A DNA stretch of 64,000 bases. Origin: Hyphomonadaceae bacterium. GTDB lineage: Bacteria > Pseudomonadota > Alphaproteobacteria > Caulobacterales > Hyphomonadaceae. Position numbers and translations under genes: made by a program. Positions 7,097 to 15,271 of this stretch are shown here, piece after piece. Where the stretch lies: the NCBI GenBank assembly GCA_022844345.1, contig JALHLU010000006.1:226711-290710 (forward strand). Reading direction: 5' to 3'. Numbering within the stretch: position 1 is the first letter of the stretch; every line of letters begins with the position of its first letter. The notes under the pieces were generated by a model, which ran no database searches, had not been told where the DNA came from, and saw only the letters and a list, made by a program, of their open reading frames with translations.

Positions 7097-8782
7097 CTAG
7101 GTCGGCGGGCCGCTCACGCGCGAGGACTTCAGCTCGATATCCGCGAACTGCCACATCGGGGTGAAGTGGGCGCGGTGCATGGCGGCTTCGTCGGTCTTGC
7201 CCTGGGCTTCGAGCGCCAGGATCAGGCCGTAAGTCGACCAGCCATTGTGCGGGTATTGCTGCAGGTCCTTTTCATAGACAGCCTGCGCTTCCTTCGCCTT
7301 GCCAGCGGCGAGGAGGGCGGCGCCCAGGGTCTGGCGGGTCGGGTAATACCAGAAGGGCGGCTCGGTGTAGGGCAGGAGGTCCTGGCCTGCGACCGCCGCC
7401 TCGAAGCTCGCGATGGCTACCGTGTTATTGTCGGCGGCAAGCGCGATCTCGCCCCGCAGCAGATCATCGGCAATCTGCAGCAGCGCGCTGGCGGGATAGT
7501 CGTTGCCATCCAGGACCATGACTTTCGGATTGGCCTTGAGCCCGACGAGTTGCGCGTGTTCGGCGCGGGCGCCGGCGACGTCGCCGGTGTTGGCGAGCGC
7601 CATGCCGCGCGCATAGCGCCAGATGGCGTTGGAGAAGCCGAGGTCTTCGCGCGGCTGTGGCTCGGCCATGATCTCGGCCCAGCGGCCGAACTGGACGAGC
7701 GATTGCAGCGGCACCGTCTTGAAGAATTCGATGGTGGGGAACTGCTCGATCTGTTCGAGGCTGACATTGTCGGCGAGTTTGCGGGCGGCGTCTATGGCGA
7801 CCTTGCTCTGGCCCTGCATGGAGGCGGCGGACCATAGGAAGTGGATATTGTGGGGATAGTACATCGCCGGATAGAAGCCCTGCGCGTTGCACTGGGCGAT
7901 GTAGTCCTCGTCGATCTTCGCGGCGAGGATGTTGGCCTCTGCGGCGTCGTTGTAGCGGCCGACGCGCCAGTAGATGTGGGCGGGCATGTGCACGAGGTGG
8001 CCCGAGCCGGGGACAAGGGCGAGCAGCGTGTCTGACGCCTTCTCCGCCTTCTGCGGGGAGGAAGAGGCCTCCATCGCGTGGATGTAGAGATGCAGCGCGA
8101 GCGGATGCTGCGGGCTGCGGGCGATGGTCTCTTCGAGCTTTGCGATGACGGGAACGATTTCGGGGCGCGGCGTTTCACTGTCGGACCAGTAATTCCACGG
8201 CATGGTGTTCATCCATGCCTCGCCATAGATGGCGGCGATGTCGTCATCGCCTGGATATTTCCGGGTCAGCGCGCCGAGGGCTTCGGCATAGGCGCGGTCT
8301 AAGGCGTCGCGATCATCGACCGGGGTGGGGGAGTAGCGCTTGCCGAGCGCGTCGATCAGGTCGCGCTCGACTTCAGGTTTGTCCGCGGAGACGGCCTTTG
8401 CTTTTTCGAGAGCGGCCCAGGCGGCGGTCTGTTCGGCGGGCGACATGATCGCCTTGCCCTTGGCGGTGACGTTGATGTTGGGGCCGGTGACCAGCGCCTC
8501 GCCCCAGAAGCACATGGCGCAATCGGGATCGAGTTTCTGCGCGGCGCGGAAGGAGCGGATCGCCTCGGCATGGTTGAAGCCAAAGCCAAGCACCATGCCC
8601 TGGTTGAAATAGCGCTGGGCGACCTTGTCGCTGGTGGCGATGGCGCGGCTGTATTCGCCCATGCCCTTGAAGAGAGGTGCGCCGGCGCGGGCGACGATTT
8701 CGGCGTCGGTTTCGGGCTTTGGCGCGCAGGCGGCGATGATCAGCGGAATGAAAGTAGCGGCGGCGAGACGGAGCATACGCAT
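7097..8782 (-). CDS. TPR-repeat lipoprotein
   Basis: 561 residues. The N-terminus MRMLRLAAATFIPLIIAAC is a lipoprotein signal with the lipobox cysteine at residue 19. The mature part is helical with repeated TPR-like segments (AQRYFNQGMVLGFGFNHAEA; HPLALHLYIHAMEASSSPQK; YPHNGWSTYGLILALEAQGK). AMCFWGEALVTGPNIN and LVHMPAHIYWRVGRYND are recurrent in a large family of uncharacterised TPR proteins. The likely location is the periplasmic face of a membrane. The convergent Smr gene ends 10 bp away. Function not known. Confidence 0.85.
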   Translation of the reverse strand: MRMLRLAAATFIPLIIAACAPKPETDAEIVARAGAPLFKGMGEYSRAIATSDKVAQRYFNQGMVLGFGFNHAEAIRSFRAAQKLDPDCAMCFWGEALVTGPNINVTAKGKAIMSPAEQTAAWAALEKAKAVSADKPEVERDLIDALGKRYSPTPVDDRDALDRAYAEALGALTRKYPGDDDIAAIYGEAWMNTMPWNYWSDSETPRPEIVPVIAKLEETIARSPQHPLALHLYIHAMEASSSPQKAEKASDTLLALVPGSGHLVHMPAHIYWRVGRYNDAAEANILAAKIDEDYIAQCNAQGFYPAMYYPHNIHFLWSAASMQGQSKVAIDAARKLADNVSLEQIEQFPTIEFFKTVPLQSLVQFGRWAEIMAEPQPREDLGFSNAIWRYARGMALANTGDVAGARAEHAQLVGLKANPKVMVLDGNDYPASALLQIADDLLRGEIALAADNNTVAIASFEAAVAGQDLLPYTEPPFWYYPTRQTLGAALLAAGKAKEAQAVYEKDLQQYPHNGWSTYGLILALEAQGKTDEAAMHRAHFTPMWQFADIELKSSRVSGPPT

Positions 8783-8880
8783 GCTGACCCCCAGCGATGT
8801 ACTGGCGATCTCCTAACACACATTGGGCGCGGGCAACAGGTGAAGACCGGTAGCTTGAACGCGCCGACCCGACCCCGTTC

Positions 8881-8990
8881 GTCCTGACGCAAGTCAGGAC
8901 CCATGGCCGACTGCGAGCCTTGTCCTGGCTTGGGGCTTCAAGGCTGTTCGTGTTGCGCGAGCGTTCCTGGATCCTGACTTGCGTCAGGAT
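8881..8990 (+). repeat. Inverted-repeat element, copy 1
   Basis: The left arm (GTCCTGACGCAAGTCAGGAC, 8881-8900) and right arm (ATCCTGACTTGCGTCAGGAT, 8971-8990) are inverted repeats of each other. Each also folds on itself (TCCTGAC/GTCAGGA). The central triplet CAA is matched by TTG in the other arm. The ~70-bp interior is similar to copies 2 and 4 and, inverted, to copy 3. It lies between the TPR lipoprotein and the GNAT gene. Imperfect pairing extends the arms to about 8872-9003. Confidence 0.85.
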
Positions 8991-9021
8991 GAGCGGAACA
9001 GGGTGCGCCAGCGTGCCTTGG

Positions 9022-9516
9022 TTATACGATGTCGAACCGCTTCCGGATGCGATCAACCGGCGTGCCGTTCTTCAGCGGAACGGCGCGCAGTGCCGCGTAA
9101 TCGCCGAAGCCAAGTCGCGAATAGAAGGCGAGGCCGCCTGTGTTGTCGGCGCGGATGGTGGCGTCGATGGTGGTGATGCCGGCTTCGCGGGCTGCTCGCA
9201 GTGTTTGCGCGAAGAGCGCCGAGCCGGCGCCGCGCTGGGTGAGGCCGATGCGGGTGAAGGTGGCGATGCTTGCCCAGTTGTCCGGAAGCGGGTCGTCGGC
9301 GAATGCGCGCGTCAGGGATTGGAAGCCGGCGATGACGCCATCCTCTTCAGCCACGAAACAGGAGACGAGCTGGGGCAGGGATATGAATTCGGCGTCCAGC
9401 GCAGCGGGGTCGAACGGGTCTTCGTAGGCTGTCGTGCCGCCGGGCGTGATGATTGCGTTGATCAGGTCCGCCATCGCGGGCGCATCCGTGCGCGTGGCGG
9501 GGCGGACTTCAAGCAT
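9022..9516 (-). CDS. GNAT family N-acetyltransferase
   Basis: 164 residues. The GNAT acetyl-CoA site is visible as IGLTQRGAGSALFAQTLRAA (a variant of the Q/RxxGxG/A loop), with TTIDATIRADNTGGLAFYSRLGFGDY as the C-terminal strand-helix. The start ATG overlaps the stop of the AhpD-like gene (TGATG, 9514-9518), so it is translated after that gene at the end of the his cluster. The acceptor substrate cannot be inferred. Confidence 0.88.
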   Translation of the reverse strand: MLEVRPATRTDAPAMADLINAIITPGGTTAYEDPFDPAALDAEFISLPQLVSCFVAEEDGVIAGFQSLTRAFADDPLPDNWASIATFTRIGLTQRGAGSALFAQTLRAAREAGITTIDATIRADNTGGLAFYSRLGFGDYAALRAVPLKNGTPVDRIRKRFDIV

Positions 9517-9881
9517 CAGGCCTCTACGGGTTTGGCGGCGGCGGCCGCGAATTCGTCGTAGGCGCGGAGGGCGTCGGCGGCGATGGTGATGCCAGGGCCG
9601 CCGCCCATCTGGATGGCGACGCCAAGCGCTTCGGCGACTTCCTGGCGGGTTGCGCCCTGACGCACGCTATTGCGGGCGTGGTAGGCGACGCAGCCGTCGC
9701 ACTTGGTGGAGACGGAGATAGCGAGGGCGATCAGTTCCTTGGTCTTCCCGTCAAGCGCGCCGGGCGTCTGGGCTGTCTTCGACAGGTTGCCGAAGGCCTT
9801 GGTCACGTCGGGGATGAGCTGGCGCAGCTGGGCGGCATAGGCGTCGACTTCGGCAATGCGATCAGTGAATTCGCCGGGCAT
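9516..9881 (-). CDS. Carboxymuconolactone decarboxylase family protein (AhpD-like)
   Basis: 121 residues from ATG 9881 (MPGEFTDRIAEVD). Longer in-frame starts enter hisE and are rejected. The AhpD/CMD signature ALAISVSTKCDGCVAYHARNSVRQGA contains the CxxC pair and following histidine of the alkylhydroperoxidase-like core. It is therefore more likely a peroxidase-type thiol protein than a decarboxylase. It lies between hisE and the GNAT gene. Confidence 0.88.
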   Translation of the reverse strand: MPGEFTDRIAEVDAYAAQLRQLIPDVTKAFGNLSKTAQTPGALDGKTKELIALAISVSTKCDGCVAYHARNSVRQGATRQEVAEALGVAIQMGGGPGITIAADALRAYDEFAAAAAKPVEA

Positions 9882-9946
9882 GATGCAACTCCGTTTATTG
9901 GCTGGACGGTGGTTGCGCGGAGGCGGCGGCGCAACCTTGATGGCGA

Positions 9947-10308
9947 TCAACTCCCGCGCGAGGCCTTTTCCGCGATGCCGGACTTGCCCTGGCGGGCTTC
10001 CAGCACTTTCGCGACCTGGTCGAGCGCAACGCCGCGCGAGCGCAGGGCGACGAGCAGGTGGTAAAGAACGTCGGCGGCTTCCTTAGCGACGTCGTCGTCG
10101 GACTGCGAGGCGATGGCGATGGCGGCTTCGACGCCCTCTTCGCCCAGCTTCTTCGCGGCGAGGGCGGGGCCGCCGGCGAGGAGTTTCGCGGTCCACGATG
10201 TGGCGGGATCATCGCCGACGCGGGCGTCGATGGTCTTGGCGAGGTCAGCGAGGACTTCGCCGAGGAAGGCCGAGGAGCCGAGCGGGTCGTGTGTGGCGTC
10301 GGAGGTCA

Positions 10309-10309
<1 letters not shown>
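9947..10309 (-). CDS. hisE: Phosphoribosyl-ATP pyrophosphatase
   Basis: Second step of histidine synthesis, PR-ATP to PR-AMP. The protein has 120 residues with the all-alpha MazG-like core: KLLAGGPALAAKKLGEEGVE and the metal-binding SDDDVAKEAADVLYHLLVAL. No HisI domain is fused. Its ATG overlaps the hisF stop (TGATG, 10307-10311), indicating coupling. Confidence 0.95.
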
Positions 10310-11076
<767 letters not shown>

Positions 11077-11127
11077 GGGGAGTGATTGCGCGGGGAGGGG
11101 CGGATGGCAAGGGTTGGTCCTCCGAGA

Positions 11128-11249
11128 CCGCTCATCCTGACGAAAGTCAGGATCCAGGGCTGCCGGCAAGTCCTGGCAAGGCTTGAAGCTTCAAGCCCGT
11201 TCAAGACGCCTGACCGTTCCTGGGTCCTGACTTTCGTCAGGACGAGCGG
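11128..11249 (+). repeat. Inverted-repeat element, copy 2
   Basis: The left arm 11128-11153 (CTGACGAAAGTCAG core) pairs with the right arm 11223-11249 (CTGACTTTCGTCAG core). The triplet is AAA/TTT. The interior includes the palindrome TTGAAGCTTCAA. It lies immediately upstream of hisF in the 500-bp gap before the EEP gene. Confidence 0.88.
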
Positions 11250-11284
11250 TGGCGTGGTTCTGTGCGCGCCAAATATCCCGCACA

Positions 11285-11449
11285 TCACCCGTCGTCCGCG
11301 CCGATGTCGCGGCGGAGGTGTTCGGGCAAGCGCGTGCGGAGGCTGCGCGCGGCGAGGCGCCGGTCGTGTTGTGGGTCTTGTTCGGGTGGAGCTGGTTTAC
11401 GCCAGCGCAACCGGTTGGCGCAGCGCGCCAGCCAGCGGATGATGTCCAT
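11285..11449 (-). CDS. Small DUF1127/YjiS-like protein
   Basis: 54 residues from ATG 11449. The sequence starts MDIIRWLARCANRLRWRK and ends RLAARSLRTRLPEHLRRDIG plus four residues. The basic, Arg/Leu-rich C-terminus 'LPEHLRRDIG' resembles DUF1127 small proteins, which end in (L/M)xDIG and bind RNA in some alphaproteobacteria (family knowledge). An upstream ATG at 11504 has a better GAGGAG ribosome site, but it opens a different 35-codon frame. The evidence is residue pattern only. The remaining gap 11450-11577 shows nothing recognisable. Confidence 0.5.
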   Translation of the reverse strand: MDIIRWLARCANRLRWRKPAPPEQDPQHDRRLAARSLRTRLPEHLRRDIGADDG

Positions 11450-11577
11450 GTGATCCTGAAGCTGTGTGATTGAGACGGGCAGTCGCGCAATGAGCGTGAT
11501 GCATGGGCGTCTCCTCTTCAGGCTTCAGGCCGCGCGCTGGATTGCGCGGGACGGAATGACGGGGTTGTAGCGGAAGT

Positions 11578-12537
11578 TCAGTTTTCCGGCAACGCGCCAG
11601 AAGGAAGGGCGAACGTGGCGAACAGCGGAAGATGGTCAGAGCCGATGTCCGGGCCGGTGCGGTAGCCGGTGAGGATGAGGCCGCCGAACTTGATGTGGTC
11701 GATGGGCAGGCCAAGCGGGCCAAGCATCGCGGGGAATGTGCCCTCGAAGCGCGGATCGCCGGCGCGCATGCCGGGGACGGATGCGTAGGCGCGGCCCCAG
11801 GGCGTGGAGTTGAAATCGCCGGCGATGATGAAGGGGCGGGCCGTGTCGATGCTGGCGCCGGCGGCGGCGAGTTGCTGGTCGCGGTCGTGCATCAGGCCGG
11901 AATGGCCGGGCGAGGGCGGATGGACGGTGACGATCTGCACGCCATTGAGTGTGCCGCTGATGATCACGCCGTGGCTGCCGTCGAACATCTGGGTTGGGCC
12001 GACGCGGATGTCGCGCGCGGCGAGCATGGAGCGGCGGATCAGGGGCCAGCCATTGGCGCGCTCGCTGGGGAGGATGTGCGTGGGCAGGGCGGAGAAGAGG
12101 CGCGCCATGTCTTCCGGTTTGAGTTCATCGGGGACTTCATAGGCGGCGATGATGTCTGCGTTGTAGTCGCGGGCAAGGTTGGCCAGCTTTTCAAGCGCGG
12201 GCATCGACCGGTGCACGTTGGCGCTGACGATGCGAATGAGGCGTGCGTCTTTTGGCGCGGGTTGCGGGACGGCGTGGCCGCCGACGCCGATAATGAGGGC
12301 GAGGTTGATGGCGCCGGCGGCGAGCGCGAGGACGCCAGCGCCGTGCATGCGGTGCCAGATCGCGATGGCGCCGATGATGATGCCGGCAAGGGCGAGGTGG
12401 CGCGGCCAATGGGACAGTAAGTCGAATACCCAGCCGGGACGGCCGCCGAGATCGAGCCGGTCGGCGAAGGCGAGGGCGGTCATGCCGGCGATGAGGCCGG
12501 CGAGCGTCCAGAGGATGAGGCGGATGGGGTGGGGCAC
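11578..12537 (-). CDS. Membrane-anchored endonuclease/exonuclease/phosphatase family protein
   Basis: 319 residues. The N-terminal ~90 residues hold three hydrophobic segments (IRLILWTLAGLIAGMTALAF; LALAGIIIGAIAIW; GVLALAAGAINLALIIGVGG). The C-terminal EEP domain is on the periplasmic side by prediction. Catalytic motifs are SANVHRS, AAYEVPDE, IIAGDFNSTPWGRAY, PIDHI and GSDHLP, so it looks active. The substrate could be DNA, a nucleotide or a phospho-lipid head group and cannot be chosen from sequence. It sits within the his gene run, on the same strand. Confidence 0.88.
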   Translation of the reverse strand: MPHPIRLILWTLAGLIAGMTALAFADRLDLGGRPGWVFDLLSHWPRHLALAGIIIGAIAIWHRMHGAGVLALAAGAINLALIIGVGGHAVPQPAPKDARLIRIVSANVHRSMPALEKLANLARDYNADIIAAYEVPDELKPEDMARLFSALPTHILPSERANGWPLIRRSMLAARDIRVGPTQMFDGSHGVIISGTLNGVQIVTVHPPSPGHSGLMHDRDQQLAAAGASIDTARPFIIAGDFNSTPWGRAYASVPGMRAGDPRFEGTFPAMLGPLGLPIDHIKFGGLILTGYRTGPDIGSDHLPLFATFALPSGALPEN

Positions 12538-12567
12538 GGGTGGACGCTATATCAGACAGGTGAAGCG

Positions 12568-12672
12568 GTCATTCTCGGGCTTGTCCCGAGAATCCTGGTT
12601 GGCTCTGGTGCGGGATAGTTAGAGTTTCCGCGCGGATGGAACCGAGATTCTCGGGACAAGCCCGAGAATGAC
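12568..12672. repeat. Second-type inverted repeat
   Basis: The 27-bp left arm (12568-12594) and right arm (12646-12672) are perfect or near-perfect inverted repeats built from CTCGGGCTTGTCCCGAG. Each arm also folds on itself (ATTCTCGGG/CCCGAGAAT). The ~50-bp interior is unrelated to the 120-bp family at 8881. It lies between hisA and the EEP gene and could act as a hairpin in that transcript. Confidence 0.85.
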
Positions 12673-12688
12673 ACCGCGCAAGGTGCTG

Positions 12689-13414
12689 TTAGTCGCGAGC
12701 CGCCAGCAGCGCCTCGGTCGGGTCGATGTCGCCGTCGTAGAGGGCGCGGCCGAGGATGGCGCCAGCGATGGGTGCGCCCGGGCGGTTCTTGAGCGCGACG
12801 ATGTCGTCGACGTTCTTGAGGCCGCCAGAGGCGATGATCGGGATGGAGACGGCGTCGGCCAGTTGGCCGGTGAGGGCGACGTTGACGCCGGACTTGAGGC
12901 CATCGCGGGAAATGTCGGTGACGATGATGGCGGCGACACCGCAGCCTTCGAAGGCCCTGGCGAGATCGACGGCGTCCATGTCGGTGGTTTCGGCCCAGCC
13001 ATGCACGGCGACCTTGCCATCGCGCGCATCGATGCCGACGGCTACATGGCCGGGGAAGGCGCGGGCGGCTTCCTTCACGAAGGCGGGATTGCGCACCGCG
13101 GCGGTGCCGAGGATCACGCGCGAGACGCCGGCGTCGAGCCAGCGTTCGACGCCCTCCATGTCGCGGATGCCGCCGCCGAGCTGCACCGGCGCGTGCATCA
13201 CGTCGAGGATGGAGGACACGGCGTTATGGTTGACCGAGTGGCCCTCGAAGGCGCCGTTGAGATCGACAACGTGCAGCGCCTCGAACCCCATGGCGGCAAA
13301 GCGCAGGGCCTGGTCGGCGGGATCATCGTTGAAAGAGGTGGCGGTCGTCATCTCGCCGCGCAGCAGACGGACACACACGCCGTCCTTGAGGTCGATGGCA
13401 GGGTAGAGGTTCAT
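12689..13414 (-). CDS. hisA: ProFAR isomerase (phosphoribosylformimino-AICAR ribotide isomerase)
   Basis: TIM-barrel isomerase of histidine synthesis, 241 residues from ATG 13414 ([20 protein letters not shown]). The longer in-frame start at 13489 is rejected because family members begin here. Catalytic Asp is in AIDLKDG and the second in [12 protein letters not shown]. Phosphate loops are GGGIRD and ASGGLKN. hisH lies 149 bp upstream, and that gap shows no gene. Confidence 0.96.
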   Translation of the reverse strand: MNLYPAIDLKDGVCVRLLRGEMTTATSFNDDPADQALRFAAMGFEALHVVDLNGAFEGHSVNHNAVSSILDVMHAPVQLGGGIRDMEGVERWLDAGVSRVILGTAAVRNPAFVKEAARAFPGHVAVGIDARDGKVAVHGWAETTDMDAVDLARAFEGCGVAAIIVTDISRDGLKSGVNVALTGQLADAVSIPIIASGGLKNVDDIVALKNRPGAPIAGAILGRALYDGDIDPTEALLAARD

Positions 13415-13548
13415 TGTGTTTATCGTCTTCTGGGTCGTTTTCTGGCGCCGCCTGCGGGCGCTCCGGGAGGGCCGCCCTTGGACGCGCACACGCTACGCCT
13501 GTCAACGGAAATGGCCATCCGAAAAGTAGCCGCCAAATCCACGTTTGA

Positions 13549-13568
13549 CCTGAGGGTATGCCCTCAGG
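13549..13568. terminator. Short hairpin at the hisH stop codon
   Basis: CCTGAGGG-TATG-CCCTCAGG is a perfect 8-bp stem that includes the hisH stop codon (13564-13566). No U-run follows on the minus strand, so it is not a classical intrinsic terminator. It may serve as an RNA processing or stabilising hairpin between hisH and hisA. Confidence 0.4.
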
Positions 13569-14208
13569 GTTTCCAGCGCAGAAAGTTCGCCAGCAGCAAC
13601 TGTCCGGCCTTCTGGCTCTTCTCGGGGTGGAATTGCGCGCCGAACAGGTTGTCGCGCGCGACAGCGGCGACGAACTTGCCGCCATAGTCGCAGCGGGCCG
13701 CAACATGATCGCGCTTCTCGGCCTTGAGCGCGTAGGAGTGCACGAAATAGACGTGCGGCTCAGGCGGCATGCCGTGAAACAGCGGGTGGTCGCGCATGTC
13801 GGTGAGCGTGTTCCAGCCCATGTGCGGAACGGGGAGATTGGGGTCTGATGGCGTGATGCGCTCGACCGCGCCGGGGATCCAGCCGAGGCCGCGCGTTTCG
13901 ACATCCTCGCGGCCGACATCGGCCATCAGCTGCATGCCGACGCAGATGCCGAGGAAGGGGCGCTTCGAGCGGAAGACGGTTTCAGTCAGAGCTTCGGTGA
14001 CGCCCTGGCGCTGGCCAAGGCCCGCGGCGCAGTCGGCATAGTGGCCGACGCCGGGCAGGACGATGCGGTCTGCATGGCGGATGCGGTCGGGATCGTCGGT
14101 CAGCAGGACTTCGAGGCGGATTTCATGCTGGTTCGCCGCCGCTTCAAGCGCGCGCTGGACGGAACGGACATTGCCCGATCCATAGTCGATGATGGCGAGG
14201 CGGGTCAT
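13564..14208 (-). CDS. hisH: Imidazole glycerol phosphate synthase, glutaminase subunit
   Basis: Glutamine amidotransferase that feeds ammonia to HisF. The protein has 214 residues. Triad: cysteine in LGICVGMQLM, histidine and glutamate in QFHPEKSQ. The oxyanion region is VLPGVGHYADC. It sits between the DUF1330 gene (upstream) and hisA. Confidence 0.96.
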   Translation of the reverse strand: MTRLAIIDYGSGNVRSVQRALEAAANQHEIRLEVLLTDDPDRIRHADRIVLPGVGHYADCAAGLGQRQGVTEALTETVFRSKRPFLGICVGMQLMADVGREDVETRGLGWIPGAVERITPSDPNLPVPHMGWNTLTDMRDHPLFHGMPPEPHVYFVHSYALKAEKRDHVAARCDYGGKFVAAVARDNLFGAQFHPEKSQKAGQLLLANFLRWKP

Positions 14209-14239
14209 GGGGATGATCTAGTGCGTCCGCCCCGAACTG

Positions 14240-14527
14240 TCAGGCGCCTTCGACAAAGATAACCTTCACACGTGACGTTCGTTGGCGAAGGGCGAGGAGG
14301 GGGGCGTATTCCGGCGAAGCGTACCAGATCTTTAGCGCCGCCATGTCGGGGAATTCCAGAACCACCTGACGGTGCAGCGGACCGTCGCCCTCGATCAACT
14401 CGGCAGCGCCGGCGCGGACGACATAACGTCCGCCATATTGGGCGATCACGGCAGGAACCTGCCGCGCATATTCCGCGAAGCCGGGACGATCGATGATATC
14501 GAGGCTGCCGATGAGATAGGCGGCCAT
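14240..14527 (-). CDS. DUF1330 domain protein
   Basis: 95 residues from ATG 14527 (MAAYLIGSLDIIDRPGFAEY). The DUF1330 ferredoxin-like fold is seen in YARQVPAVIAQYGGRYVVRAG and RQVVLEFPDMAALKIWYASP. It lies between hisB (16 bp upstream) and hisH, so it is very likely part of the his operon, though no histidine-pathway role is known for the family. Confidence 0.9.
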   Translation of the reverse strand: MAAYLIGSLDIIDRPGFAEYARQVPAVIAQYGGRYVVRAGAAELIEGDGPLHRQVVLEFPDMAALKIWYASPEYAPLLALRQRTSRVKVIFVEGA

Positions 14528-14543
14528 ATCGAGCCCTTGTGTG

Positions 14544-15143
14544 TCAGAGGCTGCCCTTGGTGCTGGCGACTTGCCCCTTGAGGCGGTCGTCGCGGACGGC
14601 CGCCATGCGCAGGGCGCGGGCCAGCGACTTGAAGCTGGCTTCGGCGATGTGGTGGGAGTTCTCGCCATAGAGCAGTTCGAGATGGAGGCAGACGCCGGCG
14701 TTCATGGCGAAGGCCTGGAAGAATTCCTTGAACAGCTCGGTGTCGACCGTGCCGACCTTGTCGCGCGTGAAGGCGACTTTCCAGATCAGGTAGGGCCGGT
14801 TGCAGAGGTCGACCGAGGCGCGGGCCAGGGTTTCGTCCATCGGGACATAGGCGTGGCCGAAGCGGACGACGCTCGAATATCCGCCTACGGCGTCCTTGAA
14901 GGCCTGACCCAGAACGATGCCCACATCTTCCATGGTGTGGTGCTGGTCGATGTGAAGGTCGCCCTTCGCTTCGACGTTAATATCCATGGCGGAGTGCTTG
15001 GCGAAGCTCTCCAGCATGTGGTCGAAGAAGCCGATACCGGTGGAAATCACTGATTTTCCAGAGCCATCGACATCGACGGACACCTTGATGGAGGTCTCCT
15101 TCGTCTGACGGACGATCTCTGCCTTGCGCGCTGTTTCCGCCAT
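14544..15143 (-). CDS. hisB: Imidazoleglycerol-phosphate dehydratase
   Basis: Dehydrates IGP to imidazole-acetol phosphate. The protein has 199 residues, monofunctional (no HAD phosphatase domain). Mn-ligand motifs are [29 protein letters not shown] and [18 protein letters not shown]. First gene of the minus-strand his run; its promoter must lie in 15144-15271, shared with the divergent GGDEF/EAL gene. Confidence 0.96.
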   Translation of the reverse strand: MAETARKAEIVRQTKETSIKVSVDVDGSGKSVISTGIGFFDHMLESFAKHSAMDINVEAKGDLHIDQHHTMEDVGIVLGQAFKDAVGGYSSVVRFGHAYVPMDETLARASVDLCNRPYLIWKVAFTRDKVGTVDTELFKEFFQAFAMNAGVCLHLELLYGENSHHIAEASFKSLARALRMAAVRDDRLKGQVASTKGSL

Positions 15144-15271
15144 TTGCGGCCCTCCGCATTAACCCTGCGTTCGCTAACGAAACCTAGCTTAGGCCGCGAA
15201 CGGTCGAGGAATCCTGAATGCTGGCACGCATTTAGGGGTTGGCCGCCTGGAACGCCACCGGATTCGCGCTG

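Noticed and set aside
11397..11504. 35-codon frame from ATG 11504 with a good GAGGAG site
   Set aside because: His/Ala-rich, no homology pattern, overlaps the better DUF1127-like frame. It could be a leader peptide, but nothing supports it.
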